This document shows positions 1-6,968 of a DNA stretch of 18,538 nt, piece by piece. Source of the stretch: JBGPBY01 sp041481485 (GTDB lineage: Bacteria > Acidobacteriota > Terriglobia > 20CM-2-55-15); NCBI GenBank assembly GCA_041481485.1, contig JBGPBY010000083.1, forward strand, positions 1 to 18,538, given 5' to 3'. The position numbers and the translations under genes are program-made. Within the stretch, counting starts at the first letter, position 1. The number at the start of each line of letters is the position of its first letter. The notes under the pieces were generated by a model. It was not told the DNA's origin, did no database searches, and worked only from the letters and a program-made list of their open reading frames with translations.

Positions 1-44
1 GGAGTGTGTTTCTTCCCGCTGGTCTGTCGATGAGGTCTGCGAAC

Positions 45-124
45 TGTAGGGGCGGCCTATGACCACCCACAATTGAGAGGCTTGCAATCCTCCGAATTGC
101 GGGCGGTCATAGACCACCCCTACA
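45..124. repeat. 80-bp near-perfect palindrome, MITE/REP-like
   Basis: Arms 45-68 and 101-124 are inverted copies with 21 of 24 positions matching (TGTAGGGG at one end, CCCCTACA at the other). The interior 69-100 continues the fold with CAATT/AATTG and GAGG/CCTC around a loop near 81-88. In RNA made from the minus strand all three arm mismatches become G-U pairs, so that transcript would fold almost end to end. It lies beyond the stop of the minus-strand DUF1080 gene and could end or protect its transcript, but no T-run follows it. A small dispersed non-autonomous element is equally possible. Confidence 0.8.
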
Positions 125-189
125 CTGGGGAAGCGAATTCATTCACAGCTTCATAGACGTCCCAGAAGGTCCAAATCAGAAGGTGCTCT

Positions 190-1056
190 TCAACGTGCAG
201 CGCCCGCGGCATATTTGCACTGGGAATCGTCGCGGTGCACGAAGTAAGACTTGTAATTGGATGCTTTTGAATCCATGCAGCCGGAGAGGTTCAACAGCTC
301 AATCTTCCGGAACTCCGTAGGGTGGCTCTCCCCCTGAATCGTGATATAGCCTTCATTGAGCAGTGTTCCGTCCTTTTTGATCGCGGGATCGAAATTCGAA
401 ACGCCGGTGCCGCCGATCTGCGGCAAGTCATATTCAAGAACCGATTTGCCATCCACCATGTGTTTGATGTGTTCGGAACCGCGAACTTCGACTTCCACCC
501 TCACCCATTGATCTCCGCGGTAAGTCGCCGACGTGGAATTCGTGCAGTGTCCACGCACCATCGCTCCGCCTCGATAGATTTCTGTACCTGGCGTGCAAAC
601 ATTTGCTGTCGGCCGATCGCCGGTTTCAGCGCCACCGAGCAACTGCACTTCGATTGAGATCGGAAAGTCCTGGTCCTTGCTCATGGAATCTGGCGCCTGG
701 CTGTGAATCATCAGCCCGTTGTTGCGGAGTGCCCACGACGGGGCTCCCTTTGCCTGCTCTCCAGTGAAGCGATATTCCGCCGCGAGGATGTAGTGCGAGA
801 ATTTCTGCCGGTAGAACAGATGTCCGAACTTATTGTCGAACGCAGGATACTTGTCATAGCTGACCTTGAGGATCCCGTTCTCGACGCGGAACGTATCGCC
901 GAAGTTCTCGCCAAGCGGATATCCCGCGATCTTCGGAATCCATCCGTCGAGATTCCTGCCATTGAAAAGCTGAATCCATTCTTTGTTGTCCGGGTTGTTT
1001 TGAGGCAGTCCGGGAAAGGCGAGCAATGTCAGAATCAAAAAAACGATGGGTTTCAT
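190..1056 (-). CDS. Secreted DUF1080 / 3-keto-disaccharide hydrolase-like protein
   Basis: This 288-residue protein begins with a hydrophobic signal peptide (MKPIVFLILTLLAFPGLPQ), so it is probably exported to the periplasm or surface. The body has the usual DUF1080 landmarks: WIQLFNGRNLDGW near the start, then a concanavalin-like beta-sandwich with ISIEVQLLGG in the middle and GESHPTEFRKIELLNL near the end. Members of this family are annotated as 3-keto-disaccharide hydrolases and are common in polysaccharide-degrading soil bacteria; the substrate here is unknown. The last ~25 residues form a Cys-bounded GC-D-A-NY...DD-C-Y tail. The frame stays open upstream to 1194, but the start at 1056 is preferred because it puts the signal peptide at the N-terminus. 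The gene is divergent from the carboxypeptidase-regulatory-like gene at 1259. Confidence 0.85.
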   Translation of the reverse strand: MKPIVFLILTLLAFPGLPQNNPDNKEWIQLFNGRNLDGWIPKIAGYPLGENFGDTFRVENGILKVSYDKYPAFDNKFGHLFYRQKFSHYILAAEYRFTGEQAKGAPSWALRNNGLMIHSQAPDSMSKDQDFPISIEVQLLGGAETGDRPTANVCTPGTEIYRGGAMVRGHCTNSTSATYRGDQWVRVEVEVRGSEHIKHMVDGKSVLEYDLPQIGGTGVSNFDPAIKKDGTLLNEGYITIQGESHPTEFRKIELLNLSGCMDSKASNYKSYFVHRDDSQCKYAAGAAR

Positions 1057-1130
1057 GGCGCATATATTACACCCACCAGAACAGGCGAAAGAGCAGGCAA
1101 TTCCTGATCGCGTCTTCTCTACTACGCGAA

Positions 1131-1215
1131 GGCCCAGTTCGATTTCAGTACTGGATCCTTTGCCAGGCATTGAAACTCGAATAAAACGGCTCACTCGCTT
1201 ATACTGCCAACACTA
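1131..1215 (+). promoter_or_regulatory. Promoter-like module, copy 1 (shared with 4073-4133)
   Basis: The parts are GGCCCAGTTCGAT (1131-1143), TTGAAA (1170-1175) running into an 18-base block ACTCGAATAAAACGGCTC (1175-1192), CTCGCTTATACT (1194-1205) and ACACTA (1210-1215). All recur in the same order upstream of the esterase gene at 4198. TATACT resembles a -10 box, but TTGAAA lies 24 bases away, too far for an ordinary sigma-70 promoter. A different sigma factor or an activator-bound promoter is therefore possible. It sits 44 bases before the ATG at 1259. The distance between the first two parts is 25 bases longer than in copy 2. Confidence 0.6.
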
Positions 1216-1258
1216 CGAAATTTACTTCTTCTCATTTGTGCAATGGCGGACGTACGAA

Positions 1259-3037
1259 ATGAAATTCGCCCTGGCTGGGATTTCATTGCTGGCACTCGTT
1301 GTTTATCAGGGGCAGGCGCCCCTGCGCACTTCAGGCGCGCGAATCGAAGGCACTGTACTTCGCAACGGAAATGACGATCCGATTCGTGGCGCTCGGGTAA
1401 TCCTCACACGGATCAATTCAGCCACAGGAAATCCCATCGATAATCTTGGCGGTACGTCGATCACCACAACAGGTGCGGGCGGTGCGACTCCAATTCCCGG
1501 TGGCGCCAACGTTGGCGGACGCGGCCCGATTGGTGGGCAAGCGCCCCCGAATATTCCACCACCATCGGCTGCTCCTGAAGCTTTGCCCGTAGAGCCGGTA
1601 GTCACCGATGTCCAGGGACATTTTGTATTTCCGGAATTACAACCCGGATCGTACCGATTGTCCGTTGCCGCCAACGGGTATGTACGTCAGGAGTATGGCC
1701 AGCGCATCTTCCCGGGGCAGGGCGTGCTGCTCAATCTGGCAGCAGGCCAGGCCATTCGCGGCCTTGTGGTGCGTCTGACACAAACCGGCAACGTGAGCGG
1801 CCGCATCACCGATATCAACGGTCAACTTGCAGTGGGCGCTCCGGTACAACTGCTCAAGGTGGTTTATAACGCAATCGGCCAAAGAACGTTTCAGGATGGC
1901 GGATCCACCCGGACCAACGACCGGGGCGAGTATCGCATCTTTTGGGTGACGCCGGGCCGTTACTACATTGCTGCAGGAACACCGACTGGACCTGCTGTTC
2001 CGGCTCCGCCAGCTTCCAATGAATCGTTAGATCGTTACTCGTACACATTCTTTCCCGGTGTTGCCGAATCCACACGCGCTTCGGCAATTGAGGTACAGTC
2101 CGGTGGTGAATCGAGCGGAGATTTTCCGATTCAGCCCTTGCAGTTTTTTCACGTTCGAGGTCGTGTGGCCGATGCGAATGGACGGCCCCCGGCATCCATC
2201 AGCGTTTCATTTGCATTTCAGACGGTGACGGGGCAAGTCGGCGCTTTCAGCATGGGACAGATTTACGATCCCGCGACCGGCAATTTCGATGTCCCCAATG
2301 TGATGCCCGGGGCCTACGTTGTCCAGCTTGCTTCCAACACAGTGGAACGCATGGCGATCAATGTGGTGAATGCCAACGTCGAGAACCTTTCTTTTGTGCT
2401 TGGCAGCGGCACCACGCTTAATGGACGACTGCGTACGGACAGTCCTGCTTCAGGTCTTCCGCCTGGAGCGGACCGCGTGCGTGTGCAATTGCGTGGTCTC
2501 AATTTCGCCGTGACTCTAGCTCAGCAAAATGCCGACGCGGACGGAAATTTCCGGATCGAGAATATTCCGGCCGCGGACTATCGTGTTGTGGTCACCAATC
2601 TTCCAGTGGAGCTTTACGCGAAAGATGTTCGATTGGGCGGGTTCGATCTGATGACGCAGATTCTTCACGTGACCGAAGGTTCGCCAATCCCGGGAACTCT
2701 CGATGTGATTCTCAGCCCGAATGTGTCCCAGATTGAAGGCTCGGTCCTCGATGACCGCGGCCAGCCGATACCTGGCATTCAGGCCGTCCTTGTTCCAGAC
2801 CGGAATCGCGATCATGCCGAACTCTTCAAAACCGCGACTACCGATCAGACAGGACATTACTCCATCAAAGGCATTCCGCCGGGCGACTACAAGCTCTTCG
2901 CCTGGGAATCGCTCGAAACGTTCGGATATTTTGATCCGGATTTGATGAAAAAATCCGATTCGCAGGGGAAGGTGCTTCATATCACCGATTCGATGAAGTT
3001 GAGCCAGGACATTCGATCGATTCGAGCGACGCCTTAA
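1259..3037 (+). CDS. Secreted multi-domain carboxypeptidase-regulatory-like protein
   Basis: The 592-residue protein starts with a signal peptide (MKFALAGISLLALVVYQGQA). It contains about five beta-sandwich domains of the carboxypeptidase-regulatory/Cna-B type, recognisable by the repeated pattern G-x-V...G-x-P...G-x-F/Y-x-F...P-G-x-Y. These open near residues 27, 178, 300, 390 and 480; examples are IEGTVLRNG, GNVSGRITDINGQ, VRGRVADANGR and IEGSVLDDRGQPIPG. Domain 1 is split by a Gly/Pro-rich insertion (about residues 60-110). No catalytic peptidase domain is present, so a structural or carbohydrate-contacting role at the cell surface is inferred. The open frame extends upstream to 1046, but 1259 is chosen for the signal peptide, a weak GGCGGA ribosome site and the promoter module ending at 1215. 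It converges on the toxin gene with a 10-base gap. Confidence 0.8.
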   Translation: MKFALAGISLLALVVYQGQAPLRTSGARIEGTVLRNGNDDPIRGARVILTRINSATGNPIDNLGGTSITTTGAGGATPIPGGANVGGRGPIGGQAPPNIPPPSAAPEALPVEPVVTDVQGHFVFPELQPGSYRLSVAANGYVRQEYGQRIFPGQGVLLNLAAGQAIRGLVVRLTQTGNVSGRITDINGQLAVGAPVQLLKVVYNAIGQRTFQDGGSTRTNDRGEYRIFWVTPGRYYIAAGTPTGPAVPAPPASNESLDRYSYTFFPGVAESTRASAIEVQSGGESSGDFPIQPLQFFHVRGRVADANGRPPASISVSFAFQTVTGQVGAFSMGQIYDPATGNFDVPNVMPGAYVVQLASNTVERMAINVVNANVENLSFVLGSGTTLNGRLRTDSPASGLPPGADRVRVQLRGLNFAVTLAQQNADADGNFRIENIPAADYRVVVTNLPVELYAKDVRLGGFDLMTQILHVTEGSPIPGTLDVILSPNVSQIEGSVLDDRGQPIPGIQAVLVPDRNRDHAELFKTATTDQTGHYSIKGIPPGDYKLFAWESLETFGYFDPDLMKKSDSQGKVLHITDSMKLSQDIRSIRATP

Positions 3038-3047
3038 ATCGGGCCGA

Positions 3048-3434
3048 TCACGCTGGTCCCAGTTTCAGACCTTCTATATCGGAATAGTCGCGCGTATTTG
3101 CACTGAGTAGTCGCGCGTCGCGGGATAGTGCCGTCGCTGCAATGGCCACATCCGCAGCCCGCTTCCGCGGACTTCCCAATCGGCGGAATAAATCGGCCGC
3201 TTGGGCTGCTACGTCCTCATCGAAGGCAATGATCCCGTCGGTCTCGAGGTAACTTCGAGCGAGCGCCTCCTGTTCTGGTAGGCGGGGACCGCGACAGAAC
3301 TCGTACCATGCAATGGCGCTTATCTCAATCGCAGCGTCGGAATTGGACAAACGGCGAAGCAAAGATTGCTCGGGTCCTCTAATGCTGATGGCTTTGAGCA
3401 TGAAGTCCGTGTCGAGGTGATACCGGCTTACCAT
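3048..3434 (-). CDS. PIN-domain toxin, VapC type
   Basis: The 128-residue protein fits the usual VapC length. The acidic metal-binding residues of the PIN ribonuclease fold are in place: Asp8 in HLDTDFM, Glu45 in AIAWYEFCRG, Asp95 in RAADVAIAATAL and Asp116 in SANTRDYSDIEGL. VapC toxins are Mg2+-dependent RNases that cut tRNA or rRNA and are held inactive by the partner antitoxin; the RNA target here cannot be read from sequence. The start overlaps the end of the antitoxin gene by 7 bases, implying coupled translation. The sequence looks intact. Confidence 0.88.
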   Translation of the reverse strand: MVSRYHLDTDFMLKAISIRGPEQSLLRRLSNSDAAIEISAIAWYEFCRGPRLPEQEALARSYLETDGIIAFDEDVAAQAADLFRRLGSPRKRAADVAIAATALSRDARLLSANTRDYSDIEGLKLGPA

Positions 3435-3685
3435 GTGTCGCGATCTTCCTTGAACCGCTGAATTTCCGCTTCGACCTGGGTGCCCTTTGAAATCTTGATC
3501 AACTGCTCAAGAACCGAGCTGCGCTGCCGCCCCTTTCTTGCGCGGTGCTCTGCCAATTCCTCATTCGCGACACGTAACAGAGCCCGTCGAATTGCCTCCG
3601 ATGGTGTTACATCCCACGCCGCGGCCAACCTCTTCGCGGCCGCTCGTTCCGCAGGGCCCAGGACAATGGTTGTTCGTTCAGCCAT
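3428..3685 (-). CDS. Ribbon-helix-helix antitoxin
   Basis: The 85-residue protein has a short N-terminal strand (TTIVLG, residues 5-10), then helix A (about 11-23) and helix B (TPSEAIRRALLRV, about 27-39). This is the ribbon-helix-helix arrangement that dimerises and binds DNA through the paired strands. The charged C-terminal half (about 40-85) is the likely toxin-neutralising segment. It is the first gene of the pair, as is usual, and overlaps the PIN toxin gene. An inverted repeat sits exactly over its start codon, which fits repression of its own operon. The exact antitoxin subfamily is uncertain. Confidence 0.85.
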   Translation of the reverse strand: MAERTTIVLGPAERAAAKRLAAAWDVTPSEAIRRALLRVANEELAEHRARKGRQRSSVLEQLIKISKGTQVEAEIQRFKEDRDTW

Positions 3686-3715
3686 ATCATATGTATAACC
3701 TCATCATGTGATATG
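3683..3715 (-). promoter_or_regulatory. Inverted-repeat operator at the antitoxin start
   Basis: CATATCATATG (3683-3693) and CATGTGATATG (3705-3715) are inverted copies matching at 10 of 11 positions, with an 11-base spacer. The left arm includes the antitoxin start codon. On the minus strand the spacer holds GAGG and TTATAC, so operator, ribosome site and possibly the -10 box overlap. This is the expected design for an autoregulated ribbon-helix-helix operator; binding itself is inferred. Confidence 0.65.
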
Positions 3716-3747
3716 ACGCAAGCCCGTTGCAGTTCATTCAAATGTGC

Positions 3748-4041
3748 CTATCCGTTTCGATTCGATGGATTCAGCGCAGGCCATTCGGCGAACGCAAGAT
3801 AAAACATCAGGACAGTTCCAAGGATGGGAATTAGACCGAGCAGTGAAATAGCGGGTGAGAATCCTGCTTTCTTGCAGATCATCCAAAGCGGCAGGACCGT
3901 GAGAACCACGAATAGCGGAACCATCAGCAATACGAGTATGGGCAGGCCTCCCATATTGTCCCACATGGTGCGCATATCAAAACCAACCTGATCCTGTTGC
4001 AGCCATATCATTCCGAGCAAGTTCAGCTTGAATAAAAGCAT
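3748..4041 (-). CDS. Small two-helix membrane protein, function unknown
   Basis: The 97-residue protein has two hydrophobic segments, about residues 33-55 (PILVLLMVPLFVVLTVLPLW) and 62-84. They are separated by the short basic loop ICKKAGFSP, and the protein ends in AFAEWPALNPSNRNG. The layout of a CKKAGF-type loop, a second helix with IPILGT and a closing AFAEWP resembles small uncharacterised membrane proteins seen in many bacteria; I cannot name the family with certainty. AGGAGG at 4053-4058 on the minus strand supports the start at 4041, though the spacing of 11 bases is long. It is divergent from the esterase gene, and promoter module copy 2 lies between them. Confidence 0.7.
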   Translation of the reverse strand: MLLFKLNLLGMIWLQQDQVGFDMRTMWDNMGGLPILVLLMVPLFVVLTVLPLWMICKKAGFSPAISLLGLIPILGTVLMFYLAFAEWPALNPSNRNG

Positions 4042-4072
4042 ATGGTCCTGATCCTCCTGAAAGTCTGGTAGT

Positions 4073-4133
4073 GGCCCAGTTCGATATTGAGACTCGAATA
4101 AAACGGCTCCCCTCGCTTATACTCCGTACACTA
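4073..4133 (+). promoter_or_regulatory. Promoter-like module, copy 2 (shared with 1131-1215)
   Basis: GGCCCAGTTCGAT (4073-4085), TTGAGA (4087-4092), ACTCGAATAAAACGGCTC (4092-4109), CTCGCTTATACT (4112-4123) and ACACTA (4128-4133) repeat the order seen at 1131-1215. The distance from TTGA to TATACT differs by one base between copies, and the 4-base gap from TATACT to ACACTA is identical. TTCGA (4080-4084) and TCGAA (4094-4098) form a small inverted repeat. The module ends 64 bases before the esterase ATG. Confidence 0.6.
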
Positions 4134-4197
4134 AAATCCTTCGACGAATTTCTCGCTTCAACGAGTACGGGGGAAAATGCCCGGGAGGAAATCAATC

Positions 4198-5661
4198 ATG
4201 ATCAGACCAGTTGGATCGACGATGCGTTTATGGCTCGGAGTGCTTTGCTTCGCCCTTGGGGCGGCCGCGGTTTCAACGGTCGCCATCGGGCAGGGAGGAC
4301 AGGGCGCTCAGGGTGTTGGCGGCCGCGGAGCTGGAGGGAACGGAGCGCAGGCTGCCGGTGGCTATGACGACAGACAGAATATGATGAATCAGCTGAAGAT
4401 CACGGCCCTTCGGTCCGGCAAGAACGGCCAGAATCAAACCGGAAAAGGCTTTGAGCTCGCGTCCGCCAACGAGATGATGCCGACGCTGCCTGATGTACTC
4501 GTGTTCAAGAACGGCTCAAAGGTCACCACCCCCGAACAATGGACTCGCCGCCGGGCCGAAATCGTCGAAGACTTCGAGCGCGAGGTCTATGGACGGATTC
4601 CGCCGAACGTGCCCAAAGTCACCTGGTCTGTGACGAATACGACGGAGGGCGTCCTTGCGGACATTCCCACAATCACGAAGACGCTCCAGGGTGCTGTCGA
4701 TAACAGTGCCTATCCGCAGCTGACCGTCAATATCAGTGCGAGCTTTACGGTTCCGGCGAAGACTCCCGGCCCGGTACCGGTGATGATTCAGTTTGGTGGA
4801 GGCGCTGGCGGCCGCGGTGGCGGCGGACCTCAGGCTGGATCGTGGCAGGAGATCGCGATCGCGCACGGCTGGGGTTACGGCAACATCAATCCGGCAAGCA
4901 TTCAGGCGGATGGCGGCGGCATGGCGTTGCTGCAGGGCATCATCGGCCTGACCAACAAGGGTGAGCCGCGGAAACCCGATCAATGGGGATCATTGCGCGC
5001 CTGGCAATGGGGCGTCAGCCGGCTGATCGATTACTTCGAAGCAAATCCCGACGCCAAGGTGGATCCGAAGAAGGTCGCGGTGGACGGCGTTTCGCGTTAC
5101 GGCAAAGCCGCCGTTGTGACAGAAGCTTTTGAGCCGCGGCTGGCCGTCGCTCTCGTTGCATCGTCAGGTGAAGGCGGAGTCAAACTGCATCGTCATGACT
5201 TTGGCGAAGCCGTCGAAAACCTCACCGCTAACAACGAATACCACTGGATGGCGGGGAACTTCCTCAAATACGGCGCATCCGAGGCAGCAGGCGGTGCCAA
5301 AACCGCGGTAGACCTGCCGGTCGATTCCCATGAGTTGATCGCACTGTGCGCTCCGCGGCCAGTGTTCGTCAGCTACGGAGTCGAGTCCGCCGGTGATCCG
5401 AAGTGGGTCGACGCTCCGGGCAGTTTCATGGCGGAGGTTCTTGCGGGCCCGGTGTACAAACTCCTCGGCAAGAAGGACCTCGGCACGCCCGGAAACGCAC
5501 TCACGGATCCGATGCCGCCGGTCAATCAATTGATTGGTGGTGAACTCGCCTGGCGTCAACACTCCGGTGGCCACACAGATGTGCCCAATTTCCCGACATT
5601 CTTTGAGTGGGTAAGCCAGTACGTGACGTCTCCGGCAGCGACGGCGACCGCTCGCAAGTAA
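4198..5661 (+). CDS. CE15-like glucuronoyl esterase, secreted
   Basis: This 487-residue protein has a signal peptide (residues 1-32) followed by a Gly/Ala/Gln-rich stretch (about 33-55). The catalytic part is an alpha/beta hydrolase. The nucleophile motif is DGVSRYGKAAVV with Ser299, and the catalytic His is most likely His459 in SGGHTDVPNFPTFFEW. HWMAGNFLKYG and DSHELIALCAPRPVFVSYG are also typical of bacterial carbohydrate esterase family 15. Such enzymes cut the ester between glucuronoyl groups of xylan and lignin alcohols. Similar proteins are sometimes annotated as acetylxylan esterases, so the substrate is inferred. A strong ribosome site (GGGAGGAA, 4183-4190) fixes the start at 4198 rather than the upstream ATG at 4177. 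A second Gly-rich run interrupts the domain near residue 203. Confidence 0.85.
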   Translation: MIRPVGSTMRLWLGVLCFALGAAAVSTVAIGQGGQGAQGVGGRGAGGNGAQAAGGYDDRQNMMNQLKITALRSGKNGQNQTGKGFELASANEMMPTLPDVLVFKNGSKVTTPEQWTRRRAEIVEDFEREVYGRIPPNVPKVTWSVTNTTEGVLADIPTITKTLQGAVDNSAYPQLTVNISASFTVPAKTPGPVPVMIQFGGGAGGRGGGGPQAGSWQEIAIAHGWGYGNINPASIQADGGGMALLQGIIGLTNKGEPRKPDQWGSLRAWQWGVSRLIDYFEANPDAKVDPKKVAVDGVSRYGKAAVVTEAFEPRLAVALVASSGEGGVKLHRHDFGEAVENLTANNEYHWMAGNFLKYGASEAAGGAKTAVDLPVDSHELIALCAPRPVFVSYGVESAGDPKWVDAPGSFMAEVLAGPVYKLLGKKDLGTPGNALTDPMPPVNQLIGGELAWRQHSGGHTDVPNFPTFFEWVSQYVTSPAATATARK

Positions 5662-5704
5662 AGGCGCGGCCGGCTAAGCAGAAACCTACGAGCCCAATCG
5701 CCAT

Positions 5705-5736
5705 GTCCTGCCGGCGTTTCACCACGTCGGCAGGAC
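5705..5736. terminator. Strong hairpin between convergent genes
   Basis: GTCCTGCCGGCGT (5705-5717) pairs with ACGTCGGCAGGAC (5724-5736) over 13 positions with one G-T pair and a 6-base loop. It lies 43 bases beyond the esterase stop and overlaps the last codons and stop of the convergent minus-strand gene. No T-run follows on either strand, so Rho-independent termination is not certain; a two-way transcript-end structure is the simplest reading. Confidence 0.5.
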
Positions 5737-6537
5737 GCCTTGAAGCTCCGCATATTTTCGTGAGCCAACCACGGACGCTATCGTTTTCCAGAGTTGTTCC
5801 CAGATGTCTGTAAGTCTGGTCAGGCTATTTTCACGGATCGTACGCCATACGCTGTCCCGCGCGCTTACGAACTCCTGATCGATCCTGGCTTGTTGTTTTT
5901 TCGAGGGCGACGCTCCGGCACCGACCATCTTCACAAAGTATTCGATTCCACCAGAGGTCAGCGTTAGCGCTAGGGCCTGTGCGCGCGATGCTCCCGCATC
6001 CGGCTTCAGGCCGAGGCGGATGTAGGGGAGCGACCAGTTGTCCGCTGCGAAGATCCCATCGGGATTGGGCATCCAAATCCATGCGTGTAACATTGCCAGG
6101 CGCGGTTCGCTGTCTGCCATTCCCGGGTGCTGATGGTGAGGAACGATCGTCTCGTCATCGATGCTGCGGAAATGATCGTGCCACGCTTCCTTGCCCGCCG
6201 GCAGTTCCGGCGGTTGCTCTCCCGGCAAAAGCGGAATCGCATAGGCAAGCCCTGCAAGCCTGGGTGTTCCCGAAATTGAAATGTAGGTTAGAAACTCCGG
6301 ATGCTCCGCTTCGATTTTGCTGTCGAACAAAATTCCAATGCGAACCCAGTGCACGCCCATCCCCGGAAAATCCCTGCCAATGGGGCGATAGCCATCGAGT
6401 ATTGCGACGGATTGGTCCTGATATTTTTCTGTCGCCGCTGTAGCGCGCGCCACGAAATCCAGATCACGCTCCTCGGCGGGCGCCTCTGCTGCGCATGTAA
6501 ACATCAGAATTCCCGCAAGGAAGACCGAACGATTCAT
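5719..6537 (-). CDS. Secreted protein of unknown function (third gene of operon)
   Basis: The 272-residue protein starts with a signal peptide (about residues 1-19, ending AAEA). I do not recognise a named family. Visible conserved-looking blocks are GRDFPGMGVHWVRIG (54-68), a His-rich stretch (HDHF at 120-123, PHHQH at 133-137) and LHAWIWMPNPDGIFAADNW (150-168), then a charged helical tail. Several His residues (63, 120, 122, 134, 135, 137, 151) could bind metal; this is inference only. The start overlaps the stop of the upstream lipoprotein gene by ATGA, so it is the last gene of a translationally coupled three-gene operon. Confidence 0.75.
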   Translation of the reverse strand: MNRSVFLAGILMFTCAAEAPAEERDLDFVARATAATEKYQDQSVAILDGYRPIGRDFPGMGVHWVRIGILFDSKIEAEHPEFLTYISISGTPRLAGLAYAIPLLPGEQPPELPAGKEAWHDHFRSIDDETIVPHHQHPGMADSEPRLAMLHAWIWMPNPDGIFAADNWSLPYIRLGLKPDAGASRAQALALTLTSGGIEYFVKMVGAGASPSKKQQARIDQEFVSARDSVWRTIRENSLTRLTDIWEQLWKTIASVVGSRKYAELQGVLPTW

Positions 6538-6968
6538 GGATTTCCCGCTGCGAGTTCGGTTTGCCCATAAGTATCAAGCAGCTTCGTGAGCAATTCTGGT
6601 GTCAGTCCCTGAGGGAAGCGGCTTACCAGCCGGAGTTTGCCGCGGTCTTCCGGTGAAGGGATCCGGCGGCCTCCAATTTCGAGGCGCTTATTCATGCCAG
6701 TGACTTTGAGAGATTGAATGGAAGTGTACGAAAACAGTTCGAGTTTCGCATCCGCAAGGAGTACCAGACCCGAATCGCGCACTTCAATGAGTTCAGCCGT
6801 GAAATGACGTTTCATGTTCGTGACAATGTCGGCTTCGGCTCCCTTGTAGCTGTGCGCGGGAGGAAACGAAGACACGACCGGTCCGTAATGGCATGCCCCA
6901 ACCGTGCAGATTGCGCTGATTGCAAAGAACAGCAATAAAACTTTTGACCTGGTATTCAAAGTAGTCAC
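6534..6968 (-). CDS. Small lipoprotein of unknown function (second gene of operon)
   Basis: The 144-residue protein has a basic N-terminus, a hydrophobic stretch and a lipobox-like TVGAC ending at Cys26, so it is probably a lipoprotein. The body has a short beta-type segment (FTAELIEVRDSGLVLLADAKLELFSYTSIQSLKV), like a small barrel reading out a setting, then RRIPSPEDRGKLRLVSRFPQG and a C-terminal helix LTPELLTKLLDTYGQ. The pattern of 'effect of a value / where it is displayed / settings line' also occurs near the N-terminus of its upstream neighbour (HLKDGSTVVYRDGVKISGG), suggesting related domains. It overlaps both neighbours by 4 bases. No function can be assigned. Confidence 0.72.
   Translation of the reverse strand: MTTLNTRSKVLLLFFAISAICTVGACHYGPVVSSFPPAHSYKGAEADIVTNMKRHFTAELIEVRDSGLVLLADAKLELFSYTSIQSLKVTGMNKRLEIGGRRIPSPEDRGKLRLVSRFPQGLTPELLTKLLDTYGQTELAAGNP

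Noticed and set aside
1057..1194. N-terminal extension of the DUF1080 protein
   Set aside because: It would put 46 residues of unrelated composition before the signal peptide and run through the divergent control region.
1046..1258. N-terminal extension of the carboxypeptidase-regulatory-like protein
   Set aside because: The extension would translate the promoter module and place 71 residues before an obvious signal peptide.
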